Origin: Blochmannia endosymbiont of Camponotus sp. | Lineage (GTDB): Bacteria; Pseudomonadota; Gammaproteobacteria; Enterobacterales; Enterobacteriaceae | DNA: 64,000 nucleotides | Assembly: GCF_023586085.1 (NCBI RefSeq) | Contig: NZ_CP097757.1 | Span: 1 to 64,000 of the forward strand | Direction of reading: 5' to 3' | In this document: positions 12,593 through 26,876 of the stretch, piece by piece | Position numbering within the stretch: position 1 is the stretch's first letter | Layout: every line of letters starts with the position of its first letter | Translations under genes and position numbers: made by a program | The notes under the pieces: generated by a model | Told to the model about the DNA's origin: nothing | The model's input: only the letters and a program-made list of their open reading frames with translations | Databases searched by the model: none

Positions 12593-13091
12593 ATTAATTC
12601 TCCAGACAAACTACTATACATAAAATAAAGTAATCACTTTTAATAACCTTATGTAATTTAAAACTAAAAACGATATGAATATATAATTTTATAAATCTAC
12701 TTTCATAAATTTCTTCTATTTTAATTTTTACACAACACAGATCTGTACACTAAAAGCAGACAACAATATATATCTAAATCAATAAACCCATATGAAGCTT
12801 CCGTTATAATCCACATTTACTAAAACACGATACTATAAAATAGGTATAATATTAAAGATAATAAGACACTGCATATAATTAATTCTATTAAAATCACATA
12901 ATCAACATCGTCACTATAAATATTAATTACTAAAATTTTGAAATATCATTCATAATGCACAAATACTAATTAGTAGAAATAAATAATATCACTAATTAAA
13001 CGTTAATTTTTTCATTAGCAATGAAATCACACATATATAGCATATAAAATTTATAGTACTGACCAGTAACCAACAACGTTAAAACAATACT
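12593..13091. other. Gene-free stretch between pdxB and fabB
   Basis: E. coli has flk and mnmC near here. The + strand is C-rich relative to G: I count 29 C and 9 G in 12601-12780. No gene remnant, repeat or RNA is recognisable. Confidence 0.5.
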
Positions 13092-14306
13092 TTAAGAATG
13101 TTTACTCATAACCAATGTAGCATTTGTTCCTCCGAAACCAAAACTATTGGTCATAGCTGTTGTTAATTTACGGTAAATAGGTTTATTGATAACAATATTC
13201 ATATTCTTTATATGTGGATCTAAATGATCAATGTTAATGCTTGGAGCAATAAAATTGTATTTTAACATTAATAAAGTAAAAATAGTCTCATGAACTCCAG
13301 CAGCACCTAATGAATGCCCAGTCATTGATTTAGTTGAAGAAAAATTAGGATGTTGATCACCAAAAATTTCACGAATTGCCCAAAGTTCTTTAATATCACC
13401 TATTTGGGTTGATGTACCATGCGCATTGATATAATCTATCGGACCAACAACATCTCTTAATGCCATTTTCATACACCGAATCGCTCCTTCTCCAGAAGGA
13501 GCGACCATATCACAACCGTCAGAGGTAGCCCCATACCCAATAATTTCTGCGTAAATATGCGCGCCACGATTTAAAGCATGCGTTAATTCTTCTATTACAA
13601 CTATTCCTCCTCCTCCTGCAATCACAAATCCATCTCGATCAACATCATAAGGACGAGATGCTCTTTCTGGTGTCATATTATACTTTGTAGATAGCGCTCC
13701 CATAGCATCAAATTCACAAGCCATTTCCCAACATAATTCTTCTCCTCCTCCAGCAAAAATAACCGATTGTTTTCCTGATTGAATTAATTCAACCGCATTT
13801 CCAATACAATGTGCAGATGTAGAACAAGCGGAGCTGATAGAATAACTAACTCCACGAATTTTAAAAAAAGTAGCCAAACATGCTGATACACCCGAAGCCA
13901 TAGATTTAGTCACCATATAAGGACCCACTCCTCTTAAACCACGCGAAAGCATCCCATTGGATCCAGATACTTGATTATGTGGCGAACCTCCTCCGGACCC
14001 AACAATCAATCCTGTTTGATTATTAGTAACCATACTTGTAGATAACTCAGAATCTATTATAGCCTGTTCCATAGATAAATAAGTATAAATAGATGCATCG
14101 CTCATAAATCTAGAAATCTTGCGATCAATTAATCCTGATGTATTAATTTTAATATCACCCCAAATATGACTACGCATGCCCGATTCTTCTAACTCTTTAG
14201 AAAAAGTAATTCCAGATCTACCATTTTTTAAAGAAACTAAAACTTCGTTCTGATTATTTCCAATACTTGATATAATTCCTAAACCAGTGATAACAGCACG
14301 TTTCAT
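13092..14306 (-). CDS. fabB: 3-oxoacyl-[acyl-carrier-protein] synthase I
   Basis: Condensing enzyme that elongates acyl chains in type II fatty-acid synthesis; FabB is the form able to extend unsaturated intermediates in enterobacteria. The Cys-His-His triad is present: active-site Cys in [12 protein letters not shown], His in [11 protein letters not shown] and His in [11 protein letters not shown]. It is 404 aa, as in E. coli (406). The C-terminal [11 protein letters not shown] is intact. It stands alone, in the E. coli position downstream of pdxB. Confidence 0.97.
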   Translation of the reverse strand: MKRAVITGLGIISSIGNNQNEVLVSLKNGRSGITFSKELEESGMRSHIWGDIKINTSGLIDRKISRFMSDASIYTYLSMEQAIIDSELSTSMVTNNQTGLIVGSGGGSPHNQVSGSNGMLSRGLRGVGPYMVTKSMASGVSACLATFFKIRGVSYSISSACSTSAHCIGNAVELIQSGKQSVIFAGGGEELCWEMACEFDAMGALSTKYNMTPERASRPYDVDRDGFVIAGGGGIVVIEELTHALNRGAHIYAEIIGYGATSDGCDMVAPSGEGAIRCMKMALRDVVGPIDYINAHGTSTQIGDIKELWAIREIFGDQHPNFSSTKSMTGHSLGAAGVHETIFTLLMLKYNFIAPSINIDHLDPHIKNMNIVINKPIYRKLTTAMTNSFGFGGTNATLVMSKHS

Positions 14307-15142
14307 ATTTAATATACCTCATGATAATAATATTTTGTAATATCAAAATTACACTAAATCTTAAAGATATCTACTTAAAATGTTAACCTTATAGAAGCAA
14401 TTATTAACATAAGAAATAAATTAATCATTTGAAACTAATTATGTATTACATAAACCAATCAAAAAATATTTTTACCTATATTTGAAACACTGTTCCTTCA
14501 ATTAAAATACAACATATAAAACGTATTACTTATAACTAACATTCATATTGTTACAATACTGACTGATATTAACCATATTTCTAGCGCAATTAATTATATT
14601 TAATTCATTAAATATAATTAATGATTAAACATAATCATAAAGATATAGTTTGTATAAAAATAATAACACTATCCTTTAGACCTAAAAATCGTAACACAGT
14701 CATAAAAAAACACAATAACGATAATTATAGTTTATCAACAATACGTAAATATTTATTTATAACCTGATAACTAATTTTTTAAATTAAGAATACTGTACTG
14801 ACAAGAAACATGTTGGCAATCTTTGTTAAGATTATACGTATTGTTGATAACTTTATTTATTTAAATATTAATGTATACTATAGTGGCATTAAGGATTAAA
14901 GTATAAGTTTTTATAAAATAATACACGCAATTAACAGCACCGTGTTACAACATATAGTGTATGAAAACCCAGTCTCTTCTTATATATTTTCCAACTATTA
15001 CACTAAGATTCCTATCTAAATATATTATTATGAAAATAAAAATATAATCATTTTAATACTCTTCCTAAAACACATTATATTCTCAAATATAATCGCTTTA
15101 ACTCAACCACACATATTAATATCATCATAGGAACCATGATCT
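14307..15142. other. Long gene-free region between divergent fabB and prmB
   Basis: An 836-bp eroded spacer where E. coli carries mnmC, yfcL, epmC, yfcA and mepA-linked genes. It must hold the promoters of both flanking units, but none can be placed with confidence. The one structured element is the inverted repeat at 14589-14622. Confidence 0.5.
14589..14622. repeat. 16-bp perfect AT-rich inverted repeat
   Basis: Arms 14589-14604 and 14607-14622 are exact reverse complements separated by 2 nt. Every base pair is A-T. It lies about 285 bp upstream of fabB, so it is not an obvious terminator of either flanking gene. Confidence 0.6.
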
Positions 15143-16063
15143 ATGAACAACGCAACGAAAAAAATATTAACAGAAATGCACACGATACTAGATATGTTAC
15201 GCTGGAGCAGCAGTCAATTTAATGCCTCTCCAATTTTTTATGGTCATGGTACTAATAATTTCTGGGATGAAACATTACATCTAATATTACCTAGTTTAAA
15301 CTTACCTATAAATATTTCAACAGAAATATACCAAGCTCGTCTAACTAAGAAAGAACGCGCAGATATAATTAAACTAGTTTATCGTCGTATTGACAACCGC
15401 ATACCAGTTCCTTACTTAACTCATAAATCATGGTTTTGTGGTCTAGAATTCTACATAGATAAACGAGTATTTATCCCCCGTTCTCCAATTGGAGAACTGA
15501 TCACATCATATTTTCATAATCTATTACCCCAGTACCCATATCGCATTCTTGATATAGGTACGGGTAGCGGATGTATTGCTATTGCAAGCGCTATAATCTA
15601 TCCAAAATCTGAAGTAGATGCAGTAGATATTTCTATAGATGCATTGAAGGTAGCTGAACATAATATTAAATTATACAATTTAGAACATCGTGTTGTTCCT
15701 ATTTATTCAGATTTATTTAAAAATTTATCAAAATTAAAATATGATCTAATAATAACCAATCCTCCTTATGTAAATAACTCATATATATATAAATTACCAA
15801 GAGAATTTCATTATGAACCTGTGATATCCTTGTCTGCAGGTAATAATGGATTAAAGATCATTCAAAAAATATTGTTGCACGTTATACATCATTTAAACAC
15901 AAATGGAATTTTTATATGCGAAGTAGGTAGAGCTAAAATGGCATTAATAAAATGTTTTCCAAATATACCTTTTCGTTGGCTACAACTTGATCACGGAGGA
16001 GAAGGTGTATTTATGTTGACTTATAAACAATTATTATCTCTTAAAAAAAACTGCATAATTTAA
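15143..16063 (+). CDS. prmB: Ribosomal protein uL3 N5-glutamine methyltransferase
   Basis: SAM-dependent methyltransferase that modifies a glutamine of ribosomal protein L3. Motif I is [16 protein letters not shown] and the catalytic glutamine-binding motif is ITNPPYVN. It is 306 aa against 310 in E. coli. The family call over the sister PrmC rests on the N-terminal region ([26 protein letters not shown]) and on its place just upstream of aroC, 17 bp apart, as in E. coli. An out-of-frame ATG at 15136 just precedes the start. Confidence 0.95.
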   Translation: MNNATKKILTEMHTILDMLRWSSSQFNASPIFYGHGTNNFWDETLHLILPSLNLPINISTEIYQARLTKKERADIIKLVYRRIDNRIPVPYLTHKSWFCGLEFYIDKRVFIPRSPIGELITSYFHNLLPQYPYRILDIGTGSGCIAIASAIIYPKSEVDAVDISIDALKVAEHNIKLYNLEHRVVPIYSDLFKNLSKLKYDLIITNPPYVNNSYIYKLPREFHYEPVISLSAGNNGLKIIQKILLHVIHHLNTNGIFICEVGRAKMALIKCFPNIPFRWLQLDHGGEGVFMLTYKQLLSLKKNCII

Positions 16064-16080
16064 TAATTAAGGAAATTATA

Positions 16081-17145
16081 ATGGCTGGTAATAGTATTGG
16101 ACAATTTTTTAGAGTTACAACATTTGGAGAATCTCATGGATCCGCAATAGGTGGCATTATTGATGGGGTACCGCCAGGCCTTCCTTTAACGATACAAGAT
16201 CTACAAAATGATCTAAATCGTAGGCGTCCAGGATCTTCTCGTTATACTAGTCAACGATCAGAATTGGATATAGTAGAAATTTTATCTGGTGTTTTTAATG
16301 GAAAAACAACGGGCACCAGCATAGGCTTATTTATAAGAAATACTGATCAACGATCTCAAGATTATAAAGAGATAAAAGATTTATATCGGCCTGGACATGC
16401 TGATTATACTTATGAAAAAAAATATGGTTTTAGGGATTACCGCGGTGGAGGACGTTCTTCAGCACGTGAAACAGCAGTACGAGTGGCAGCAGGAGCTGTT
16501 GCCAAAAAGTACCTGTTTAACATAAAAAAAATAAAAATTCGTGGGTTTTTAGCTCAAATGGGTAATATTCGTTGCAATTTCAAAAATTGGCAACAAGTGA
16601 ATGATAATCCATTTTTTTGCTCTGATATTGAGCAATTAAGCGCATTAGATACATTAATAAACGATTTAAGAGAATCTGGAGATTCTATTGGCGCAAAAAT
16701 AACAATAATAGCGGACAATATACCGATTGGTTTAGGCGAACCTGTATTTGATAGACTTGATGCTGACTTAGCTCATGCACTAATGAGCATTAACGCAGTA
16801 AAAGGTATAGAAATTGGGGATGGATTTTCAGTTGTTACAAAACATGGTAGTGAACATCGAGACGAAATGACACTAAATGGATTTCGAAGTAATAATGCTG
16901 GAGGAATTTTAGGAGGGATTAGCAATGGACAACCAATAATTATACATATAGCCGTTAAACCGACTTCAAGTATAACAGTACCAGGAAATACCATTACATC
17001 TAAAAATAAAGAAACACAAGTAATTACTACAGGACGTCACGATCCGTGTATTGGAATAAGAATAGTGCCCATAGCAGAAGCCATGATAGCTATCGTTTTA
17101 ATGGATCATCTGCTTAGACAACGTGCACAATGTGGAAAACCATAA
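16081..17145 (+). CDS. aroC: Chorismate synthase
   Basis: FMN-dependent lyase converting EPSP to chorismate, the branch point for aromatic amino acids and folate. The N-terminal signature [20 protein letters not shown], the [19 protein letters not shown] block and [17 protein letters not shown] are intact. It is 354 aa, near the E. coli 361. AAGGA lies 8 nt before the ATG. It is likely co-transcribed with prmB. A symbiont that supplies aromatic amino acids to its host would depend on this step. Confidence 0.98.
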   Translation: MAGNSIGQFFRVTTFGESHGSAIGGIIDGVPPGLPLTIQDLQNDLNRRRPGSSRYTSQRSELDIVEILSGVFNGKTTGTSIGLFIRNTDQRSQDYKEIKDLYRPGHADYTYEKKYGFRDYRGGGRSSARETAVRVAAGAVAKKYLFNIKKIKIRGFLAQMGNIRCNFKNWQQVNDNPFFCSDIEQLSALDTLINDLRESGDSIGAKITIIADNIPIGLGEPVFDRLDADLAHALMSINAVKGIEIGDGFSVVTKHGSEHRDEMTLNGFRSNNAGGILGGISNGQPIIIHIAVKPTSSITVPGNTITSKNKETQVITTGRHDPCIGIRIVPIAEAMIAIVLMDHLLRQRAQCGKP

Positions 17146-17331
17146 CAAGAAATTTTTAAATTAAAATGTAGTACTTAATCACTAAAATAGCCATATTTAT
17201 ATATTGACTTATTTAAAAGTCAACCATAAATTAATTATATTTACGGCTTTATATTGCATATATTAAATTATTTATTTATAAAAAATAATATTCATCTTTT
17301 AAAATATATGTCCTCAATTTTAAACGCATAG

Positions 17332-17375
17332 TATTTATCTATTATTTTTAAATTACCTAAAATAATAGATAAATA
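17332..17375. terminator. 17-bp perfect inverted repeat downstream of aroC
   Basis: Arms 17332-17348 and 17359-17375 pair exactly around a 10-nt loop. It lies 187 bp past the aroC stop and 46 bp before tRNA-Arg. The stem has few G-C pairs. It could end the prmB-aroC transcript; the role is inferred from position only. Confidence 0.5.
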
Positions 17376-17421
17376 GTTACATATAGAATAACATACAAAA
17401 TTAACAAATTTATAAGAACAA

Positions 17422-17493
17422 GTCTTCGTAGTTAAACGGATATAACGAACCTCTCCTAAGGGTTAGTTGCAGGTTCGATTCCTGTCGAAGGCA
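17422..17493 (+). tRNA. argW: tRNA-Arg (anticodon CCU)
   Basis: The cloverleaf is complete. The acceptor stem GTCTTCG pairs with CGAAGGC through one G-T pair. The anticodon stem AACCT/GGGTT encloses loop CTCCTAA, and the T-arm loop is TTCGATT. It closely resembles E. coli argW and occupies the same region. It reads AGG codons. The 3' CCA is not encoded: CAA follows the discriminator A. Confidence 0.96.
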
Positions 17494-17888
17494 CAATTAT
17501 AATTATAGTTACATATATTATCTACATTCTAGATTTACTAAATAATTGTTAATATACTACTAGAAACAAATATTTAATCATTACTTAAGCATAATTATGC
17601 TTAAGTAATGATTAAATATTAAATATATACAATATATGGTATAGATTACTTTTTATATCGTATACGAAATATATATCAACAAATAATTAATTCTCGTATT
17701 TTTAAAAAAAATTATAAAACTACTCAATTAAGCACTAAAAATCAATACACTGATATAAATATATAAAATTTATAAATTAAACTTAAAATATATTTTTATT
17801 TCAATGAAATATATCTATGAAACTAATTGTCATATAAAAATGAAAAATTTTTAAAGAAATAATTTTCCATATTAATTTATTTAATAAA
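17494..17888. other. Spacer between tRNA-Arg and mntH, with long palindrome
   Basis: AT-rich spacer of 395 bp with no coding frame. Its one feature is the 52-bp perfect palindrome at 17569-17620. Confidence 0.5.
17569..17620. repeat. 52-bp perfect palindrome
   Basis: The 26 bases on each side of the centre (17594/17595) are exact reverse complements with no loop; the central 12 bases read GCATAATTATGC. It lies 75 bp past tRNA-Arg and 268 bp past the end of mntH, which converges on it. It could serve as a bidirectional terminator or extrude as a cruciform. The role is unknown. Confidence 0.75.
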
Positions 17889-19461
<1,573 letters not shown>

Positions 19462-20649
19462 GTGTCTCGTATCTTACATTTTATTCTAGGATTCACTGCA
19501 ATAGTGATTCTATCACTGCTTGCCAGTAATAATCCAAAAAATATTCGTATACGTTTTATTTTTCAGATACTAATCATAGAAATTTTATTAGGATACTTTA
19601 TTTTACATTCCCAATTAGGATTAGATTCTATACAAAGATTATGTACTTTATTTAATACACTATCAATTTTTGCATTAGAAGGAACTAATTTTGTTTTTGG
19701 AGGCATGCACGCACAAGGATTAGCTACTTTTTTTTTAAACATACTTTGCCCAATCATTTTTATTTCCGCTCTAATTGGTATTCTACAGTATACTGGAATA
19801 TTAACACTCACTATTCAAATAATTGGCGCTATTTTATCTAAAATTAACGGAATGGGAAAATTAGAATCTTTCAATGCTGTTAGTTCACTGATTTTAGGAC
19901 AATCTGAAAATTTTATAGTTTATAAAAATATTATTAAAAATATATCTGAACCTCGAATGTATACTATGGCAGCAACTTCTATGTCTACAGTATCTATCTC
20001 TATAATGGGAGCATATATGACCATGCTAGCCCCAAAATATGTTGTGGCCGCATTAATATTGAACATGTTTAGTGCTTTTCTTATATTATCATTACTTAAT
20101 CCTTATGTAGTAAACAAAGAAAGAGACCTACACATAGCCGATTTATATACTAGTAATCGAAATATCTTTGAGATTATAAGCGAATATATTTTAATTGGGT
20201 TTAAAATAGCCATTACTGTTGCTGCAATGTTAATAGGATTTATTGCGCTCATTTCTGCTCTTAATGCAATATTTAAAGTATTACTGAACGTATCTTTACA
20301 AGAAATTTTAAGTTATGTTTTCTTTCCATTCGCTTGGATTATAGGTATACCTGCCAATGAAATATTACAAGTCAGCAGTATTATGGCAATTAAATTAGTT
20401 TCTAATGAATTTATTGCCATAATAAATTTACAACAAATCTCCGACGTTCTATCATCGCAAACTGTAGGAATAGTATCAGTTTTTTTAGTTTCATTTTCTA
20501 ATTTCTCATCTATTGGTATTGTTATAGGCGCCATTAAAGGGCTGAATAAGACACAAGGGAAAATGATATCGAATTATGGATTTAAACTGATATATAGCTC
20601 TACACTAATTAACATGTTATCAGCCGCAATAACCGGTTTAGTAATATAA
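19462..20649 (+). CDS. nupC: Nucleoside permease, concentrative (CNT family)
   Basis: Proton-coupled importer of pyrimidine nucleosides and adenosine in the inner membrane. Family blocks are [37 protein letters not shown] and [18 protein letters not shown]. The frame opens at 19408 with TTG and has an ATG at 19423. I chose GTG 19462, because GGAG is 8 nt upstream and [11 protein letters not shown] then aligns with the E. coli start MDRVLHF (395 aa against 400). With upp in this window it suggests salvage of host nucleosides. Confidence 0.94.
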   Translation: MSRILHFILGFTAIVILSLLASNNPKNIRIRFIFQILIIEILLGYFILHSQLGLDSIQRLCTLFNTLSIFALEGTNFVFGGMHAQGLATFFLNILCPIIFISALIGILQYTGILTLTIQIIGAILSKINGMGKLESFNAVSSLILGQSENFIVYKNIIKNISEPRMYTMAATSMSTVSISIMGAYMTMLAPKYVVAALILNMFSAFLILSLLNPYVVNKERDLHIADLYTSNRNIFEIISEYILIGFKIAITVAAMLIGFIALISALNAIFKVLLNVSLQEILSYVFFPFAWIIGIPANEILQVSSIMAIKLVSNEFIAIINLQQISDVLSSQTVGIVSVFLVSFSNFSSIGIVIGAIKGLNKTQGKMISNYGFKLIYSSTLINMLSAAITGLVI

Positions 20650-21016
20650 TTTTCACTAAAAAATTAAATTATTTTATATATTTAACTACTAAATTAGTAC
20701 TAAACTGATAATATATATTCATCAATATCACATTGATGTAGTTAAAAATTAAATAATTTTTAAGACAACAAAAATAAAAAATAATAATACAAGGTATATA
20801 TACTATATAAAATTTTTTAAAAATAAATAATATTAAAGCGGTCTCTAACCAAATTCACATCAACTTCTTACAATGCCACACTCGAAAGAAGAAGTATCCC
20901 AATTAAAAATAACAACTCTGTAATGCTAAATTTTGTTATAAATAATAATGATCTCTGCATCTGTTATATAGAATAACCTCGATTGTATATCCGCATTAAA
21001 AATTTAATAATAATAA
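20650..21016. other. Gene-free spacer between convergent nupC and gltX
   Basis: AT-rich, with no open frame, RNA gene or strong hairpin recognised. Both flanking genes end here, so only terminators would be expected. Confidence 0.45.
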
Positions 21017-22450
21017 TCATTTGCTTATATGTTGAATACAGCGTGTTGAAATATAACGTATAGCTTGATCGATACGCTCCAATACGCGCGATCTCCCAAT
21101 AGCATGTACAGTATAACTAAGAGCTGGAGATCGATCTGTTCCAGTTAATGCTACGCGAAGTGGCATCCCTATTTTATCTATACTGACATTTAATTCATTA
21201 ACAGTTTCAGTAATAACTGATTTAATGGTCTCTGGTGTCCAGAGAACTATATTGCTAAATTTTATTTTAAAATACTTTAATGGCATTATTGCAATAGGTT
21301 TCAAATAATCTTTAGCTGCCTTATTTTCAAATATATTAAAATCTATATAAAAATAATGACAATTATTTGCAATTTCTTTTAATGTGCGCGAGCGTTTCGC
21401 AAATAATTTTATTATATCAGTTAACTGTGGACCATTTTGCATACTGATTCTTTGTTGACGCATGTGCCACGACAAATGTGAAGCTACATAATCTATTGGC
21501 AAATGATTAATATAATAATGATTTAACCAAAGCAATTTTTCAAAATTAAAAACGCTAGGAGATTTACTAATTCCACTAAAATCAAAATATTTTGTCATTT
21601 GTTCAATATTAAAAATTTCTTGATTCCCATAAGACCATCCTAATTTTACTAAATAATTAAGTACAGCTTCAGGAAGAAATCCATCATCACGGTATTGCAT
21701 AATTCCTAACGCTTCACGACGTTTTGATAATTTTTTCCGTTCATGATCTAAAATCATTGATACATGAGCATATATTGGTATTGGAGCTTTTAATGCTTTT
21801 AAAATATTTATCTGACGCGGAGTATTGTTAATGTGCTCCTCTCCTCGTATAACATGGGTAATTTGCATGTCCATATCATCTACTACAACACAAAAATTAT
21901 ATGTTGGAGAACCATCAGCACGACGAATAATTAAATCATCTAATTCTTTATTACTGAACGTAATTGTGCCTCTGATTTGATCATGAAATGTCACTACACC
22001 TTTCTGAGGATTACAAAAACGTACTACATAAGAATTAACACAAGGATCATATTTTATGGCTGTGGATTTGAAACGACAATAGCCATCATATTTAGGTTTT
22101 TCTCCATTTTGTATTTGATTTAACCGCAATAATTCTAATCTCTCTGATGAACAATAGCATTTATAGGCCATATCATGTTGAATCATATAATTTATCACAC
22201 TATTATAACGAGCAAACCTATCAGTTTGAAAATAAGGACCTTCATCCCAATCTAAACTGAGCCAATTTAGCCCCGAAACAATAAATTTAACAGTATCATG
22301 TATAGAACGTTGTAAATCAGAATCTTCTATACGCAACAAAAATTTGCCGCCTTTCTTACGAGCAAATAACCAAGCATATAAAGCGGTTCGAATATTACCA
22401 ATATGTATAGAGCCTGTAGGACTAGGAGCAAATCGAGTTTTAATATTCAT
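21017..22450 (-). CDS. gltX: Glutamate--tRNA ligase
   Basis: Class I synthetase charging tRNA-Glu. The HIGH motif is in [20 protein letters not shown] and the KMSKS equivalent is KKLSKRRE. Zinc-site residues CYC, then Tyr and Cys of KYDGYCRF are kept. The following His of E. coli (CRH) is Phe here. It is 477 aa against 471. It is divergent from the tRNA-Val/tRNA-Lys pair, the same arrangement as E. coli gltX and valU-lysV. Confidence 0.97.
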   Translation of the reverse strand: MNIKTRFAPSPTGSIHIGNIRTALYAWLFARKKGGKFLLRIEDSDLQRSIHDTVKFIVSGLNWLSLDWDEGPYFQTDRFARYNSVINYMIQHDMAYKCYCSSERLELLRLNQIQNGEKPKYDGYCRFKSTAIKYDPCVNSYVVRFCNPQKGVVTFHDQIRGTITFSNKELDDLIIRRADGSPTYNFCVVVDDMDMQITHVIRGEEHINNTPRQINILKALKAPIPIYAHVSMILDHERKKLSKRREALGIMQYRDDGFLPEAVLNYLVKLGWSYGNQEIFNIEQMTKYFDFSGISKSPSVFNFEKLLWLNHYYINHLPIDYVASHLSWHMRQQRISMQNGPQLTDIIKLFAKRSRTLKEIANNCHYFYIDFNIFENKAAKDYLKPIAIMPLKYFKIKFSNIVLWTPETIKSVITETVNELNVSIDKIGMPLRVALTGTDRSPALSYTVHAIGRSRVLERIDQAIRYISTRCIQHISK

Positions 22451-22616
22451 AAATATTAAATACCTAATTATATAATATACAAACTACTTACTTAAGTTAA
22501 CACAATATTAAATTTAATTTTTGCATGTAATAAATTATAACTAAAAATCTCTATTTTTATAAAAACCCATTGACTCATGTCAATGAATCCATATAATTCA
22601 ATCCAAACAACATAAA

Positions 22617-22689
22617 AGGTGATTAGCTCAGTTGGCAGAGCATCTCCCTTACAAGGAGAGGGTCGGCGGTTCAAGTCCGCCATCACCTA
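22617..22689 (+). tRNA. valU: tRNA-Val (anticodon UAC)
   Basis: Full cloverleaf. The acceptor AGGTGAT pairs with ATCACCT. The anticodon stem TCTCC/GGAGA encloses loop CTTACAA, and the T-arm is GGCGG/CCGCC. It matches the E. coli valU/X/Y type, of which only one copy remains. The CCA end is not encoded; TTT follows the discriminator A. Confidence 0.97.
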
Positions 22690-22712
22690 TTTTATTTGTC
22701 TTAATAAACTTA

Positions 22713-22785
22713 GGGTCGTTAGCTCAGAAGGTAGAGCAGTTGACTTTTAATCAATTGGTCGCAGGTTCGAATCCTGCACGACCCA
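22713..22785 (+). tRNA. lysV: tRNA-Lys (anticodon UUU)
   Basis: Full cloverleaf. The acceptor GGGTCGT pairs with ACGACCC. The anticodon loop is CTTTTAA and the T-arm is GCAGG/CCTGC. It is near-identical to E. coli lysV apart from TT to AA in the D-loop. It starts 23 bp after tRNA-Val, so the two are probably one transcript. CCA is not encoded; AAG follows the discriminator A. Confidence 0.97.
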
Positions 22786-22984
22786 AAGAATTAACTGTTT
22801 GCATCATACTAATGATAGACAATTTTAAATAATTGATGTAACTTAAATCTAATCATGTTTTATATTACTAATATTAATTAATAAACAGCACTGTACTATT
22901 TATTCAGGTTTAAAAACTAAAACTTATATACTAATTTTAGGTTAAAATAATAAAATTTAGTTGAAATAACCAAATATCTACTAG

Positions 22985-23018
22985 AAGGATTAAAAATTTA
23001 TAATCCTTTATTTTTATC
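22985..23018 (+). terminator. Intrinsic terminator after the tRNA-Val/tRNA-Lys pair
   Basis: 8-bp stem AAGGATTA/TAATCCTT (22985-22992 and 23001-23008) with an 8-nt loop, followed by a T-rich tail including TTTTT. The T-tract orientation fits the + strand, i.e. the tRNA transcript rather than ligA. The transcript would extend about 200 nt past tRNA-Lys. Confidence 0.6.
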
Positions 23019-23085
23019 TAAATTATTCTAATAATGGACTCCATTATAACATTCCTATAATTTTTAATCTTTTAAATTTTTTGTT

Positions 23086-25247
<2,162 letters not shown>

Positions 25248-26195
25248 ATGTATAAAATTTATCAAGACAATTCTTATACTATCGGTCATACCCCATTAGT
25301 CCGTCTTAATAAAATTGGAAATGGACACATTATGGTTAAGATAGAATCTAGAAATCCTAGCTTTAGTGTTAAATGTCGTATTGGCGCTAATATGATTTGG
25401 GATGCAGAAAAAAGAAACCTATTAAAATCAGACACAAAACTGATAGAAGCAACAAGCGGCAATACTGGCATTGCTTTAGCTTACGTAGCAGCAGCACGTC
25501 ACTACAAATTAACTTTGACCATGCCAGAAACAATGAGTATTGAACGCCGTAAATTAATTAAAGCCTTAGGTGCTGAAATTATATTAACAAAAGGAAATGA
25601 TGGAATGAAAGGCGCTATTGCCAAAGCAAAAGAGATTGCTGATTCTGATCCTAAACGTTATCTATTATTACAGCAATTTAATAATCCTGCAAATCCAGAA
25701 ATTCATGAAAAAACAACAGGACCTGAAATTTGGAATGACTCTAATGGACAAATAGACATACTTGTAGCTGGAGTTGGTACAGGAGGAACTATCACCGGGA
25801 TTGGAAGATTTTTTAAGAATATAAAGAAAAATAAAAAAATAATTATCGTAGCAGTGGAACCAGACAACTCTCCAATCATTACTCAAACATTATCTGGCCA
25901 AAAAATAACCCCAGCGCCACATAAAATTCAGGGTATTGGCGCTGGATTTATTCCAAAAAATCTTGACTTAACTTTAATTGACCAAGTAGAAACAGTAAGC
26001 ATAGATGCAGCTATTAGCTATGCCAAACATTTAATGGAAAAAGAAGGAATTTTAGCTGGAATTTCTTCAGGTGCCGCATTAGCAGCTGCTATACAATTAC
26101 AAAAAAACAAAATCTATGAGACTAAAAATATAGTAGTTATACTACCATCATCCAGTGAGCGATATTTAAGCACTATATTATTTTCAAACTTATAA
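25248..26195 (+). CDS. cysK: Cysteine synthase A (O-acetylserine sulfhydrylase)
   Basis: PLP enzyme joining sulfide to O-acetylserine to make cysteine. The PLP lysine is in [14 protein letters not shown]. The substrate loop [13 protein letters not shown] and the phosphate-binding [12 protein letters not shown] are intact. [10 protein letters not shown] replaces PSSGERYLST near the C-terminus. It is 315 aa against 323. Closer identity to CysK than to CysM, and its position before ptsHI, decide the name. GAGGA precedes the ATG. It completes sulfate assimilation with the importer at 29069-32868. Confidence 0.97.
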   Translation: MYKIYQDNSYTIGHTPLVRLNKIGNGHIMVKIESRNPSFSVKCRIGANMIWDAEKRNLLKSDTKLIEATSGNTGIALAYVAAARHYKLTLTMPETMSIERRKLIKALGAEIILTKGNDGMKGAIAKAKEIADSDPKRYLLLQQFNNPANPEIHEKTTGPEIWNDSNGQIDILVAGVGTGGTITGIGRFFKNIKKNKKIIIVAVEPDNSPIITQTLSGQKITPAPHKIQGIGAGFIPKNLDLTLIDQVETVSIDAAISYAKHLMEKEGILAGISSGAALAAAIQLQKNKIYETKNIVVILPSSSERYLSTILFSNL

Positions 26196-26574
26196 AAAAT
26201 AATAATTTTTTCTATTAATACTAAACACAACAGAAAACATTCATTTACGGGTGTTTTCTGTTTATATTTTTTCATAAAAAATGCTATGCACTTTTATACG
26301 TTGAAGAATTTACAAAAACATTGAATTAATTACATTATATAAATAGAATACTATATTTTCTGATATATTATAAGGATCTTAAAAGGATTAATGAAAAATA
26401 TCTTTAGTTCATATTCTATTTTGAATGTGATATACATAAAAGATAAAATAAAAATCAATAAATTATTTATATAACAAATTTTGTTCATTTATATTCATCA
26501 AAAAAGTATTTAATTCAATAAAACTTGAAAAAAATATTATTTTCATCATATTATTTGATCAAATGGAGATAAAA
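26196..26574. other. Spacer cysK/ptsH with terminator
   Basis: Holds the cysK terminator at its left end. The rest presumably carries the ptsHI promoter. A 27-codon frame at 26391 preceded by AAAGGA was noted but has no family match. Confidence 0.45.
26230..26273 (+). terminator. Intrinsic terminator after cysK
   Basis: 10-bp perfect stem (26230-26239 with 26252-26261, ACAGAAAACA/TGTTTTCTGT) and a 12-nt loop, followed by a T-rich tail. It starts 34 bp past the cysK stop and separates cysK from ptsHI. Confidence 0.75.
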
Positions 26575-26832
26575 ATGTATCAAAAAGAAATTATAATTAC
26601 TGCTTCCAATGGTTTACATACTCGCCCAGCTACTCAATTTGTAAAGGAAGCAAAAAACTTTAATTCTGAAATTACAGTAATCTCTAATGGGAAAAAAGCA
26701 AGTGCTAAAAGTTTATTTAAACTGCAAACACTAGGATTAAGTAAAGGTTCTATAGTTATTATTTCTGCTAACGGCATAGATGCAGAACAGGCAGTGCAAC
26801 ATTTAATTAAATTTATTGCTAAACTTAAATAA
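26575..26832 (+). CDS. ptsH: Phosphocarrier protein HPr
   Basis: Relays phosphate from enzyme I to PTS permeases in the cytosol. The phosphorylated His15 lies in NGLHTRPA and the regulatory-site Ser in [10 protein letters not shown]. An ATG at 26563 is in frame, but ATG 26575 is the start. It has GGAG 6 nt upstream and gives exactly 85 aa beginning [15 protein letters not shown], as in E. coli. It is followed by ptsI after 44 bp. Confidence 0.97.
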   Translation: MYQKEIIITASNGLHTRPATQFVKEAKNFNSEITVISNGKKASAKSLFKLQTLGLSKGSIVIISANGIDAEQAVQHLIKFIAKLK

Positions 26833-26876
26833 AAAATAACATAATTAATCAATGCAACTCTAATACAGGTAGAATT

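Noticed and set aside
23031..23047. 17-nt odd palindrome downstream of ligA
   Set aside because: A one-base centre cannot form a normal hairpin loop; it may be chance.
26391..26474. 27-codon frame preceded by AAAGGA upstream of ptsH, possible leader peptide
   Set aside because: Spacing to the ATG is only about 3 nt, no regulatory codon run is seen, and it matches no known protein.
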